Below are positions 7,612-14,838 of a stretch of DNA of 46,959 nt, piece by piece; within the stretch, counting starts at the first letter, position 1; each line of letters starts with the position of its first letter. Made by a program: the position numbers and the translations under genes. This DNA is from JAFGOM01 sp964605795. GTDB taxonomy: Archaea; Halobacteriota; Methanomicrobia; Methanomicrobiales; Methanospirillaceae. The stretch is taken from assembly GCA_964605795.1 (NCBI GenBank), contig CAZSDZ010000020.1, positions 1-46,959 on the forward strand, read 5' to 3'. Under the pieces are notes generated by a model that saw only the letters and a program-made list of their open reading frames with translations, ran no database searches and had not been told where the DNA came from.

Positions 7612-8213
7612 ATCATCTCTCACGAATCGAGGATATGATACCAGCCATCACAGCCGGTTTAGTGTTGATAATTGCAATTTGTGCCTTCTCTTTGAGTTTC
7701 TATAACTTGCAACTCCAGGCACTTGAAGCGGGTATACATCCCCTTCTCTCCTTCCTATGGCCGGTGTGCCTCGATGCCCTCCTCATTGCAGGATCGCTGA
7801 TGATATTGAGGAGCAGTTTAAGAGATGAGCGGGCACTAGTAGGATGGTCGGTCCTCATTGCGTTTACCATTATCAGCACAGGGTTTAACGTGATCCATTC
7901 TCCTGCAGATATCATAAGCAGGTGTGCACATGCAATAGCACCGATCAGCTTATGCGTATCGGTGGAATTGCTTATGATCTGCATAAAGAGCAGCATAAAG
8001 CAGCCGGATAATGCACTCGTTACCGAGAAGGTAACAAGCGTTACCAAACGAGGAAGGGGAAGTAATGCAGCACAGCGAATACAGGAACACTATAAGCGGT
8101 ATCCTGATATGAGCACCAGGGATAGAGCCGAAGCATTAGGATTGCATAGAAGCACCATTGACCGGCATTTGAAGAATGCAGCCTGTATAGGCGCGGTTAT
8201 ATATGATAGGTAA
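7608..8213 (+). CDS. DUF2637/SpdB-like membrane protein fused to an HTH
   Basis: I chose the ATG at 7608 because it overlaps the preceding stop as in the rest of the operon. The 201-residue product has about four hydrophobic segments between residues 8 and 125. Their pattern, including LSFLWPVCLDALLIAGS and a late PISLCVSVELLM segment, resembles DUF2637, known from SpdB spread proteins of actinobacterial conjugative plasmids. A basic HTH of about 45 residues follows (MSTRDRAEALGLHRSTIDRHL), which would face the cytoplasm. I infer a membrane-anchored DNA-binding protein, perhaps for plasmid transfer or partition. The family match is moderate, from memory of the pattern. Confidence 0.6.
   Translation: MNHLSRIEDMIPAITAGLVLIIAICAFSLSFYNLQLQALEAGIHPLLSFLWPVCLDALLIAGSLMILRSSLRDERALVGWSVLIAFTIISTGFNVIHSPADIISRCAHAIAPISLCVSVELLMICIKSSIKQPDNALVTEKVTSVTKRGRGSNAAQRIQEHYKRYPDMSTRDRAEALGLHRSTIDRHLKNAACIGAVIYDR
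8019..8045. repeat. GTTACC/GGTAAC tripartite motif inside the DUF2637 gene
   Basis: GTTACC (8019-8024), GGTAAC (8030-8035) and GTTACC (8040-8045). This has the same order and nearly the same spacing as the motif just upstream of the RHH gene at 12494. A further GGTAAC lies at 8209-8214, at the gene's stop codon. Confidence 0.4.
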
Positions 8214-8258
8214 CAAATTGTTAACTTGCATGTTAACGGATAAATGGAGGTTGGATTC

Positions 8259-8525
8259 ATGAGTGATGATTGTTTTGAGGAAGAGATACAGACGGGTGGA
8301 AAAAAATTAGAGCGCTCTGATTTGATGCAGACGACATCCAGACTGATTAAACACCTTGATAAGAAGGCGATTGCAGGCAGGTTACAGGATGCAGATATCG
8401 AAAAAATGAGAGATGGGAAAACCCGTCTCCTTATTGAAGCGGTAAAAACGCATGGTTCGTTGTTGAAGGATGAATCATTGGAGAGCATCGAGGCACGACT
8501 AAAAGCATTGGAGGAGAAATTATGA
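8259..8525 (+). CDS. Small helical hypothetical protein (88 aa)
   Basis: I prefer the ATG at 8259, eight bases after GGAGG (8246-8250), over an in-frame ATG at 8244. The C-terminus is coiled-coil-like (SLESIEARLKALEEKL). Two GTTAAC palindromes (8220-8225, 8232-8237) precede it and could be regulatory. Its stop overlaps the next ATG. No family is recognised. Confidence 0.6.
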   Translation: MSDDCFEEEIQTGGKKLERSDLMQTTSRLIKHLDKKAIAGRLQDADIEKMRDGKTRLLIEAVKTHGSLLKDESLESIEARLKALEEKL

Positions 8526-8809
8526 TTAGTAACGCATATGAGAGCAGATTACAGGCAATTGAAGCAAAGACAGCGCGACAGAGGCCACTGTATACCACAG
8601 ACCAATTAGTAAAGACACAGGCGTTTAGAACATACCTTGATGTGATGTTTGCTGTCCGGGCACGTGGTCACGGTTACAAACTGCCATTGTGTGACGATGA
8701 TAACATAAAGGTCATTGCCGAAAACATGACAATGGAGGATGTAAGGGGGGCATATAGGGAAAAGATGTTACGAGAGGCACATATTGAGATGGGGATAGAG
8801 ATAGAATAG
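8522..8809 (+). CDS. Small hypothetical protein (95 aa)
   Basis: It starts in an ATGA overlap with the preceding gene. It opens with an ESRLQAIEAKTARQR segment similar in feel to the end of its neighbour, then LVKTQAFRTYLDVMF and an acidic tail. No family is recognised. It is the last gene of the operon that begins at 7127; the next gene converges. Confidence 0.6.
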   Translation: MISNAYESRLQAIEAKTARQRPLYTTDQLVKTQAFRTYLDVMFAVRARGHGYKLPLCDDDNIKVIAENMTMEDVRGAYREKMLREAHIEMGIEIE

Positions 8810-8881
8810 CCATTTCAAGGCATCTAGAATCTCGTTTCTCTTTTTACTCATGCATTAACCCGTTTTTAATACATGCTAATG

Positions 8882-8893
8882 GCGTGCTTCTAT
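8882..8893 (+). repeat. Dispersed motif copy 1 (partial)
   Basis: GCGTGCTTCTAT is a near match to the reverse complement of the ATAGAAGCACGGTATCAG motif (see 12889). It lies in the spacer between converging genes. Confidence 0.4.
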
Positions 8894-8911
8894 ATGCGTT
8901 AATGGACATCA

Positions 8912-9481
8912 TTAATTCTTTAATAGTTGTATTGAATTGAATCCTTTTTCTGCTGATTCTTTATAGGTGATGGCTTCTAATAATCTATCCAAAGCGGCTA
9001 CATCGTCCCCCATTTCTTGATATTCTGCTGCTCTTGCAAAGAATCTAATAGCAACCATCGCATCGTCTTCTGCTGTAGTTAACGTATCAACTTGTGGTTG
9101 GTAGAAGGAACCTAGATTTTTTAATCGTCCGGCGGCACCGTAATAATTTATCCAATATCCACTTTCTAATTCATTTTCTATCATTGTTGCAGTAGCGACA
9201 TCCACATTGTGAGCGGCTTCCATTGATTTCTTCATTGCTGGGATATATGTTTGATAGTCAGTTTTGTATAATAATTCAAATTTGATATCATCATCTGTTT
9301 TCAGAATTTGCGTGGTAATTGGAGTTGGTATGGTAGTTGGAGTTGGTACAGTAGTAGACGCAAGTTCTTTATCTTCCGTTTTAATATCATCTTTACTTAC
9401 AACCTGCTTACTACTAACACATCCGCATAGCATTAAAGAAGCAATAATCAAGATTGCTATTACAATAATTGAACGATCCAT
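8912..9481 (-). CDS. Predicted lipoprotein (189 aa)
   Basis: A signal peptide (IIVIAILIIASLMLCGC) ends in a lipobox with the acylated cysteine at about C21, so the protein is probably membrane-anchored and faces outside. A Thr/Pro-rich linker follows (TTVPTPTTIPTPITTQ). The C-terminal 120 residues are helical and resemble TPR-like packing (RFFARAAEYQEMGDDVAAL). No family is recognised. It is AT-rich like the rest of the cargo region and is followed upstream by a second lipoprotein on the same strand. Confidence 0.65.
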   Translation of the reverse strand: MDRSIIVIAILIIASLMLCGCVSSKQVVSKDDIKTEDKELASTTVPTPTTIPTPITTQILKTDDDIKFELLYKTDYQTYIPAMKKSMEAAHNVDVATATMIENELESGYWINYYGAAGRLKNLGSFYQPQVDTLTTAEDDAMVAIRFFARAAEYQEMGDDVAALDRLLEAITYKESAEKGFNSIQLLKN

Positions 9482-9577
9482 ATCACTTTGTGAGTGTTAA
9501 CAATAAAAGAATGTATTGGTTTTGAATATTACTGTTTTTAAGTTAATCTATTTTATTGTGGGTTGAGAATCATTTTT

Positions 9578-10552
9578 TCAATAAAATATTTGAGAATCGA
9601 CTACTTTAATTGATGTCGTGCCATCTGAAATAATCGGTGGTTCAATGAATGGTGGTTGCTGTTGATAATACTTTTTTTCATGCGAAGAATTACAAGGAGC
9701 TAGGGAGATCGTAAATCCATACGCTGGAGGGTTTAACAGGGAATATAATCTTTGTAATATTAATGTGTTATCTGGTTCTAATACCACTGCTTCATAGTAC
9801 ATATTCACTGCTTTTGTACGGTCGCATTCCTTTTCGTAAATTCTTCCTAATAAATACCATGGTGTGGCTTCATTTGAACTAAATTCTGTTGCTTGATATA
9901 ATACATCTTTCGCTTCATTATCATTATCTAATATTGATAAGAACAATCCCTTCATTAATAAAGCAATGTAATATTTTGGATAGATATCTAATGCTTTATT
10001 GCACTCCTCAATAGCATTTTCATACTCTTCATGCGTGTAATAAGAATACGCTTCTTTGAGATAAGAAAACGCGTCTTCTTCCAGTTTTTTTCGTTTATCT
10101 TCTATTTTTTTTTGAATTTCTAATTCTGCTTCCTGTCTTGCTTCATATTCATTTATGCCACAATATTGGAATTTTTCTTCACCATTACCATTATCATAAG
10201 CATCTAACGCTTCTTCACGATTACCCAAATTATATAGGATATCTCCTTTACACTGCCATATTTCTTCATCTGCAGGATTAATCTGTAAACATTGATTACA
10301 TACTTCTAATCCTTCATCATATCTGAATAATTTATTTAAAGCGGCTATTTTGTAATAATAAGCAAAAAAATTAGTTTCTCCTGATGTGAGAACCTGATTT
10401 GTAATATTTAGTGTTTCTGTATAATCTCCTTTTATAAAGGATTCAAAAGCGTCTTGTTTCCATGTTTTTGATAAATCTGCATTAACAACGCACCCGAATA
10501 ACAAAATACTGATTAAAGAAGCAGTAATAAAAACTAAAAATGCTCTAACCAT
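9578..10552 (-). CDS. TPR-repeat predicted lipoprotein (324 aa)
   Basis: A signal peptide with lipobox LLFGC near residue 21 precedes several TPR units, for example FAYYYKIAALNKLFRYDEGL, EIWQCKGDILYNLGNREEAL and the pair near residues 165-270 (YENAIEECNKALDIYPKYY). A charged coiled-coil stretch (about 145-165) separates two TPR blocks. It probably acts as an anchored protein-protein interaction scaffold on the cell surface. The function within the element is unknown. It is divergent from the GIY-YIG gene across a 490-bp spacer. Confidence 0.75.
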   Translation of the reverse strand: MVRAFLVFITASLISILLFGCVVNADLSKTWKQDAFESFIKGDYTETLNITNQVLTSGETNFFAYYYKIAALNKLFRYDEGLEVCNQCLQINPADEEIWQCKGDILYNLGNREEALDAYDNGNGEEKFQYCGINEYEARQEAELEIQKKIEDKRKKLEEDAFSYLKEAYSYYTHEEYENAIEECNKALDIYPKYYIALLMKGLFLSILDNDNEAKDVLYQATEFSSNEATPWYLLGRIYEKECDRTKAVNMYYEAVVLEPDNTLILQRLYSLLNPPAYGFTISLAPCNSSHEKKYYQQQPPFIEPPIISDGTTSIKVVDSQIFY

Positions 10553-11042
10553 CTAATAATACCCTCTAATTAATAATGGGGATATGTTTGTATTATTTTT
10601 AGGGGTTGAACCATTATTAAGCAATAAAAAAATACTTCACATCATAAATAATACTGGACAGGGGTGATTATACGAAATTTCTGGTATTGCGCCTGCGAAT
10701 GTTGGAGGCATATTCAATTCAATCTCTTTTTTTACTCATATCTTAATCCATTTTTATAACCATGTCAACACCGTGCTTCTATATGTATTCTTCATGATTC
10801 AGAATCATGAATCATAACTTCACGCTGTGAAGAATAACTTCGAGTATGGGATAAACCCGAATGACTTGTTATCTTAATTTAAATACCCCTATAATAGAGT
10901 GACTCATTCCTGACGAATGATACTCATTATTAATCGCTTCCTCAAAGGGATTGCAATTTTGAAAAAATAAATTTCAATTTCTTTTTGAAAATTCACTTCA
11001 ATAACCTTAATTGAATTAATGACTAATAAAAGTTGATAGCAC
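10553..11042. promoter_or_regulatory. Long divergent spacer with palindromes and a dispersed motif
   Basis: No gene in about 490 bp. It contains the dispersed motif at 10770-10785, two adjacent palindromes (CATGATTC-A-GAATCATG, 10793-10809; CTTCAC-GCT-GTGAAG, 10818-10832), a repeated ATAACTTC, and a TTTAAATA box at 10878-10885 followed by CCCCTATAATAGAG. The stretch is a plausible control region for the GIY-YIG gene, but its ATG lies 160 bp beyond that box, implying a long leader or a second promoter. Confidence 0.5.
10770..10785 (+). repeat. Dispersed motif copy 2
   Basis: ACCGTGCTTCTATATG, matching the reverse complement of the 12889 copy over 13 bases. Confidence 0.55.
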
Positions 11043-12365
11043 ATGGGTCTAACTGATATTTTTGGTGCTTCTAAAATCAAAGAAGACAATGTAAGGTTAA
11101 AAGAACTATTAGATAAAATTGGGGCGACTGAAGCAATTGAAGTGTCAAATCGCATAGATTCTTTGAAAAAAGAAGAAGAACAGTTGTTTAATAAAAATAA
11201 TGCAATTCTTGAACAAATTAAACAAACTGAAAGAGAGCTAAATGACAAAAAAAGAACAATTGCGATTGAAATTCAACAAACTGAATTAGAATTAGTTGAA
11301 AAGAAAAAACAGTTAATTTCCGTTGATGAGGAGTTAATGTTTGAGAGTTTTGCCTTATACACTCCTCACTATTCATTCCAAAATAGTGAAGAATATAAAA
11401 ATAAGTTAGAAGAGATTCGAAAAAAACAGAAAGAATTAATAAAATCTAAAAGCGCTGCAACTGGCAATATGAATTGGACTGTAAATGGAAGTAAATCACA
11501 AGGAACTAAAATGGTCAATGATATGATAAAATTGGTATTACGATCATTTAACAATGAATGTGATTATTCTATCGATAAAGTCAAATTTAATAATATTGAT
11601 AAAGCGGAAAAAAGAATTGAATCATCCTTTGATACTTTGAATAAACTTGGAATTGTAATGGATGTTGCAATTTCGCCTCTATATCGGGACTTGAAATTTG
11701 AAGAATTGCATCTCGCACATGAATATCAGCAAAAAAAAGAACAGGAAAAAGAAGAACAAAGGCAGTTAAAAGAGGAAATGCGAGAACAAATGAAATTAGA
11801 ACAAGAGATTAGAGCTGCACGTGAAAAAATTCAAAAAGAGAAAAAGCATTATCTAAAGGCTATTAATGACATAAAAGAGAGGATAAATCTCGCAGCAACA
11901 GAAATTGAAAAATCAGAATTGATAAAAAAATTGACAGAATTGGAGGAAGCGTCTGGTAAACTAGATGAAGAAGAGAAAATGATAGATTACCGTGAACAAA
12001 ACGCAAAAGCTGGTTATGTCTATGTAATCTCAAATATCGGTTCTTTTGGTGAAGACGTTTATAAAATCGGTATGACTAGACGATTGGAACCATTAGATAG
12101 GATACACGAACTTGGAGATGCTTCAGTACCTTTTCCCTTTGATATACATGCTCTAATTTTTTCTGATAATGCCCCAGAATTAGAAAGAAAGATTCAAAGT
12201 CATTTCAGAAAAGGGCAACTCAATAAAATTAATGATAGAAAAGAATTTTTTCAAGCAGATATTAGTGAAATTGAAAAAATAATTCAAGAAAATTATGATA
12301 ATGTAGTTGATGTAGTAAAAATTGCACCTGCAGAACAATATCGTGAAGGTCTATTAATTAGTTAA
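11043..12365 (+). CDS. DUF4041 plus T5orf172 (GIY-YIG) protein
   Basis: A 440-residue protein. It opens with MGLTDIFGASKIKEDNVRLK, a typical DUF4041 start, and has long coiled coils (about 15-95 and 225-330) around a DUF4041-like middle. The C-terminal 105 residues form a T5orf172/GIY-YIG domain: GYVYVISN, VYKIGMTRR, R at the IHELG helix, and an ERKIQSHFRKG helix. Proteins of this build are frequent in phages and mobile elements; some are suspected defence or nuclease factors, but the activity is not established. No ribosome binding site is visible. Codon use is very AT-rich compared with the chromosome. Confidence 0.8.
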   Translation: MGLTDIFGASKIKEDNVRLKELLDKIGATEAIEVSNRIDSLKKEEEQLFNKNNAILEQIKQTERELNDKKRTIAIEIQQTELELVEKKKQLISVDEELMFESFALYTPHYSFQNSEEYKNKLEEIRKKQKELIKSKSAATGNMNWTVNGSKSQGTKMVNDMIKLVLRSFNNECDYSIDKVKFNNIDKAEKRIESSFDTLNKLGIVMDVAISPLYRDLKFEELHLAHEYQQKKEQEKEEQRQLKEEMREQMKLEQEIRAAREKIQKEKKHYLKAINDIKERINLAATEIEKSELIKKLTELEEASGKLDEEEKMIDYREQNAKAGYVYVISNIGSFGEDVYKIGMTRRLEPLDRIHELGDASVPFPFDIHALIFSDNAPELERKIQSHFRKGQLNKINDRKEFFQADISEIEKIIQENYDNVVDVVKIAPAEQYREGLLIS

Positions 12366-12463
12366 GATTCCATTTCATCAAACCCATTTTGGGCATTTGA
12401 TGGTAGTGTGTGGATAAGACCCGGGACGATGGATTATTAATTAACGATGGCTAATATGTTATT

Positions 12464-12489
12464 GTTACCATCAGGTAACAGGAGTTACC
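12464..12489. promoter_or_regulatory. Candidate RHH operator
   Basis: GTTACC (12464-12469), GGTAAC (12474-12479) and GTTACC (12484-12489) lie directly before the ATG at 12494. The same order and spacing recur at 8019-8045. A further inverted pair, GTTACC-AGT-GGTAAC, lies inside the gene at 12629-12643. RHH proteins bind short inverted or direct repeats, so autoregulation is plausible. Confidence 0.5.
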
Positions 12490-12493
12490 GACA

Positions 12494-12892
12494 ATGACGG
12501 GAACCACTCACATAAGAGTCTCAATTGAACTCAAAGAGCGTATACAGGCGCTTCAGACGCGAGGGGAATCATATGCCGATACAATAACCCGTCTCATTGA
12601 TGGAGACAATACAGACATCACTGCAGGCGTTACCAGTGGTAACGGTGAGATAGAAGCGCGCTTAAATCGTATTGAAACCGATATGCAACACGTTGAATTA
12701 GTTATCGATGGTAACATGCTTCAACTCATCCATACCAAGATGGAGGAGTTGAAACAAGCCGGGCATAGTATGCAGGAGATCGGCGAGCATACCGGGATAC
12801 CGGAAGGAAGTCTTCATAAATTATCACCCGGTCATGCCACCCCGATAAAACGGATTGTCAAAAACCAATATGATAAATTATTAGCCTCATAG
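12494..12892 (+). CDS. RHH regulator with C-terminal helical domain (132 aa)
   Basis: The N-terminal pattern (THIRVSIELKERIQAL, then SYADTITRLID) is that of VapB/CopG-like RHH proteins. A linker (about 42-65) precedes a helical C-terminal half with an HTH-like stretch (SMQEIGEHTGIPEGSLHKL). Two DNA-binding-like segments in one small protein would be unusual. GGAG lies nine bases before the ATG. No toxin gene follows; the downstream TPR gene is on the other strand. I infer a regulator rather than an antitoxin. Confidence 0.65.
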   Translation: MTGTTHIRVSIELKERIQALQTRGESYADTITRLIDGDNTDITAGVTSGNGEIEARLNRIETDMQHVELVIDGNMLQLIHTKMEELKQAGHSMQEIGEHTGIPEGSLHKLSPGHATPIKRIVKNQYDKLLAS

Positions 12893-12906
12893 AAGCACGG
12901 TATCAG
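12889..12906 (+). repeat. Dispersed motif copy 3
   Basis: ATAGAAGCACGGTATCAG overlaps the stop codon of the RHH gene. It is followed by CTAATAGGGGTATTTTA, which echoes in reverse the box near 10878, so the motif and box travel together. Confidence 0.55.
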
Positions 12907-12956
12907 AGGTTCTCTAATAGGGGTATTTTAAGTATTGACTAAAATAAGATCTGTCA

Positions 12957-12972
12957 ATAGAAGCCCGGTATA
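12957..12972 (+). repeat. Dispersed motif copy 4
   Basis: ATAGAAGCCCGGTATA differs from copy 3 by one base over its first 15. It lies 68 bp from copy 3. Confidence 0.45.
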
Positions 12973-12996
12973 AGGGTCCGGATATCACTTTGGAGG

Positions 12997-13428
12997 TTAT
13001 ACCATCCTCAATAGATATTCTCTTTCCACTTTTGCGACTGCATTTTCTGGGTTTATTATCAGTGCCTGATCAAATGCATCAATGGCTTCTTCATACTTTC
13101 CAAGGCCATATAATGCAATCCCCTTGTTATTCCATGCGTCTGCATTTTCCGGGTTTATTATCAGTGCCTTGTTTAATGCAATAAGGGCTTCTTCATACCT
13201 GCCAAGCTTAATTATGGCATTACCTTTGTTATTCCATGCATCGGCATTTTCTGGGTTTATTATCAGTGCCTGATCAAATGCATCAATGGCTTCTTCATAC
13301 TTTCCAAGGCCATATAATGCAATCCCCTTGTTATTCCATGCGTCTGCTGAATCAGCATAGACAGGATATCCAACCATTAGTATAACCACTAGAAGGGATA
13401 GTAGGACGAAAAGCGATAATCGTTTCAT
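12997..13428 (-). CDS. Secreted or anchored TPR protein (143 aa)
   Basis: A signal peptide (LSLFVLLSLLVVILMVGYPVYA) is followed by three 34-residue TPR units starting ADAWNNKG and ending INPEN, then a short basic tail. Units 1 and 3 are identical in protein; their DNA is identical over 104 bp. AGAAGGATATT provides a ribosome binding site and GGATATATATTTT (13454-13466, plus strand) a TATA box. Such short TPR proteins are common in Methanomicrobiales and often contract or expand by recombination. Confidence 0.8.
   Translation of the reverse strand: MKRLSLFVLLSLLVVILMVGYPVYADSADAWNNKGIALYGLGKYEEAIDAFDQALIINPENADAWNNKGNAIIKLGRYEEALIALNKALIINPENADAWNNKGIALYGLGKYEEAIDAFDQALIINPENAVAKVEREYLLRMV
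13040..13347. repeat. Exact 104-bp direct repeat inside the TPR gene
   Basis: 13040-13143 and 13244-13347 are identical. The 204-bp offset equals two TPR units, so this is an in-frame, recent unit duplication. Confidence 0.85.
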
Positions 13429-13583
13429 AATATCCTTCTGGTAGAATGCCGGATATATATTTTCATTTGACTTTTCACTTCATAAACGAATACGAATGAA
13501 GCATTCAAAAACATCAAGAGGGATGATATGCCATTGAAGACAATTCCACGCGACCAACACAATTAACTTATGAAAATGCCATT

Positions 13584-13601
13584 ATAGGAGCACGGTATCA
13601 G
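13584..13601 (+). repeat. Dispersed motif copy 5
   Basis: ATAGGAGCACGGTATCAG differs from copy 3 by one base in 18. Confidence 0.55.
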
Positions 13602-13783
13602 CATATCTCTTTTTAATTGATAGATTGTATGGTCGAATATCAAAAATACAATAGCGCTCTTTTATAGGGTTGTATTTCAAACATAGCCATTATTGACGTG
13701 ATAGATACAACCTGTACACAAGCATTACACCTATCACATCATGTCAGACGAAACGCACGAAGAATAAGGCACGAAATCAGGAT

Positions 13784-13796
13784 GTAGATCCTAACT
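13784..13796 (+). repeat. Candidate integrase arm site (left arm of attP)
   Basis: GTAGATCCTAACT, the exact reverse complement of 1754-1766, ends 7 bp before the right att core. Confidence 0.65.
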
Positions 13797-13803
13797 CCGC
13801 GTA

Positions 13804-13824
13804 TAGATGCTGCGGACGGGATCC
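13804..13824 (+). repeat. attR: right copy of the att core within the tRNA 3' end
   Basis: Identical to 1724-1744. Bases 13808-13824 are the tRNA 3' end; 13804-13807 lie just beyond it. Confidence 0.9.
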
Positions 13825-13914
13825 GAACCCGCGACCTCCAGATGTCTCAGACAGACGCCTCGACGCGATACAACCCTATGAGTCTGGCGCCCTAACCGAC
13901 TAGGCCACCGCAGC
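13808..13914 (-). tRNA. tRNA with CAU anticodon (Met or Ile2), intron-containing
   Basis: Read on the minus strand, the acceptor GCTGCGG pairs with CCGCAGC, the D-stem GCC/GGC and anticodon stem CCAGA/TCTGG form, and the T-arm is GCGGG-TTCGGAT-CCCGT. A 33-nt intron (13844-13876) interrupts the anticodon loop at position 37/38. It fits a textbook bulge-helix-bulge: central helix CUCA/UGAG with three-base bulges UA^G and AC^A. The mature RNA is 74 nt with loop CUCAUAA. CAU could serve elongator Met or modified Ile2; I cannot decide. The gene is the integration target of the element and remains intact. Confidence 0.92.
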
Positions 13915-14058
13915 GCAAAGTGCATTATAAGAATGATCTCTGCGTACTTAACGATATTGGTAAGGTTGTATTGATTGATCGGTTTTAACATCTTCTTCAT
14001 CAACAGATGAGCAGGAGAGACTGGTTTATGAGATCCAGGGAACTCACATTATTTAAGG

Positions 14059-14405
14059 ATGATAATGGCTGAATATGGTGAATGGAACAAAAAAGGAGCT
14101 ACGCTCTCTGATGTTACTGCGAAAAAGGAATATGGTGTGGAACAAGAACTCATCATCAGGGTATCAGGGAAGGGAAACTGGAATTTCGGGAAGGTGATAT
14201 CTATGGCAATCCCTATCTGCGGATTTTACGCAGACAGATTGGGGAGTACCTGGCTCTAGAGCCCGATTCCGGGCAGTATTTTACGAACAAGAAGATTGCA
14301 GAGATCCGCAGGATTAACAAGGATATCGCTGCTCTTGAGAAGAAGATCAGGAATTTAAAGAAAGAGAGGGCTGAACTTGAGGATCAACTCAATCGTCATG
14401 CTTGA
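14059..14405 (+). pseudogene. Frameshifted small conserved gene
   Basis: The first frame reads MAEYGEWNKKGATLSDVTAK and KEYGVEQELI, then loses sense and stops at 14259. From about 14152 the -1 frame continues sensibly: GIREGKLEFREGDIYGNPYL, then a coiled coil (IAALEKKIRNLKKERAELE) to the TGA at 14403. One extra base near 14157/14158 would join the halves into a protein of about 113 residues. I recall similar small proteins with an HTH-like start and a coiled-coil tail in euryarchaea. It is either a pseudogene or a sequencing error. Confidence 0.7.
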
Positions 14406-14610
14406 TTCCCTTGCAACCGGGATGGCTTTCTGTTTCTTATATCTGTCTCTATCTGTCCCGTTCCCGGCATGAAAGCTATCCATCCTCGTCCCGGTACGTA
14501 CCATTTCCCTGCGAATTTCAAATTATCTAAACAGCGAACCTGTTTCGGGTATAACGCATAATTAAAGTCCGGTCAGGTTTGAAACTGTTGGGCAGCTGAT
14601 ACGAATCGAT

Positions 14611-14838
14611 ATGGCAAAAAAACAAAAGAAGCACTCGGGAAATTCCCCTTCATGGTCTGATGTGCAGAGACGGTATCGTCTGTCAGATCAGCATGTCGAG
14701 ATGGCAAAAGAACTGGGGATGAACCCGAAAAAGATGGGCAGTCTTGCGAACCAGAACCAGGAACCCTGGAAGTCACCACTCCCGGATTTTATCGAGGAAG
14801 TGTATCAGAAACGGTTTGGGAAGAGACATCCGGATTAA
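14611..14838 (+). CDS. Small conserved-looking hypothetical protein (75 aa)
   Basis: A basic protein with a lysine-rich start (MAKKQKKHSG), then WSDVQRRYRLSDQHVEMAKE, GMNPKKMGSLANQNQEPWK and LPDFIEEVYQKRFGKRHP. It resembles a family of small bacterial and archaeal proteins of unknown function. Stand-alone gene; no operon partner. Confidence 0.65.
   Translation: MAKKQKKHSGNSPSWSDVQRRYRLSDQHVEMAKELGMNPKKMGSLANQNQEPWKSPLPDFIEEVYQKRFGKRHPD

Larger units (their letters stand above)
13429..13803. other. Right-end spacer of the element
   Basis: No gene in about 375 bp. It holds the TPR promoter, dispersed motif copy 5 (13584-13601), an inverted GTGATAG/CTATCAC pair around 13698-13738 and the left arm repeat of attP (13784-13796). 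Confidence 0.5.
1721..13824. mobile_element. Integrative plasmid-like element inserted at a tRNA(CAU) gene
   Basis: The element is bounded by a 21-bp identical direct repeat (1724-1744; 13804-13824; 24 bp with one mismatch from 1721 and 13801). The right copy covers the last 17 bases of an intact tRNA. The period is 12,080 bp. The integrase gene starts 53 bp inside the left repeat and is uninterrupted, unlike SSV-type integrases. The left two thirds hold replication and regulation genes; the right third holds AT-rich cargo. No virion gene was recognised. I infer an integrative plasmid or a remnant with its replication module intact. Confidence 0.88.

Noticed and set aside
12990..13273. Plus-strand frames opposite the TPR gene
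   Set aside because: They mirror the TPR DNA repeat and have no independent signal.
1721..13824. Provirus interpretation of the element
   Set aside because: No capsid, portal, terminase, tail or packaging ATPase motif is visible in any product, and the gene set fits an integrative plasmid better.
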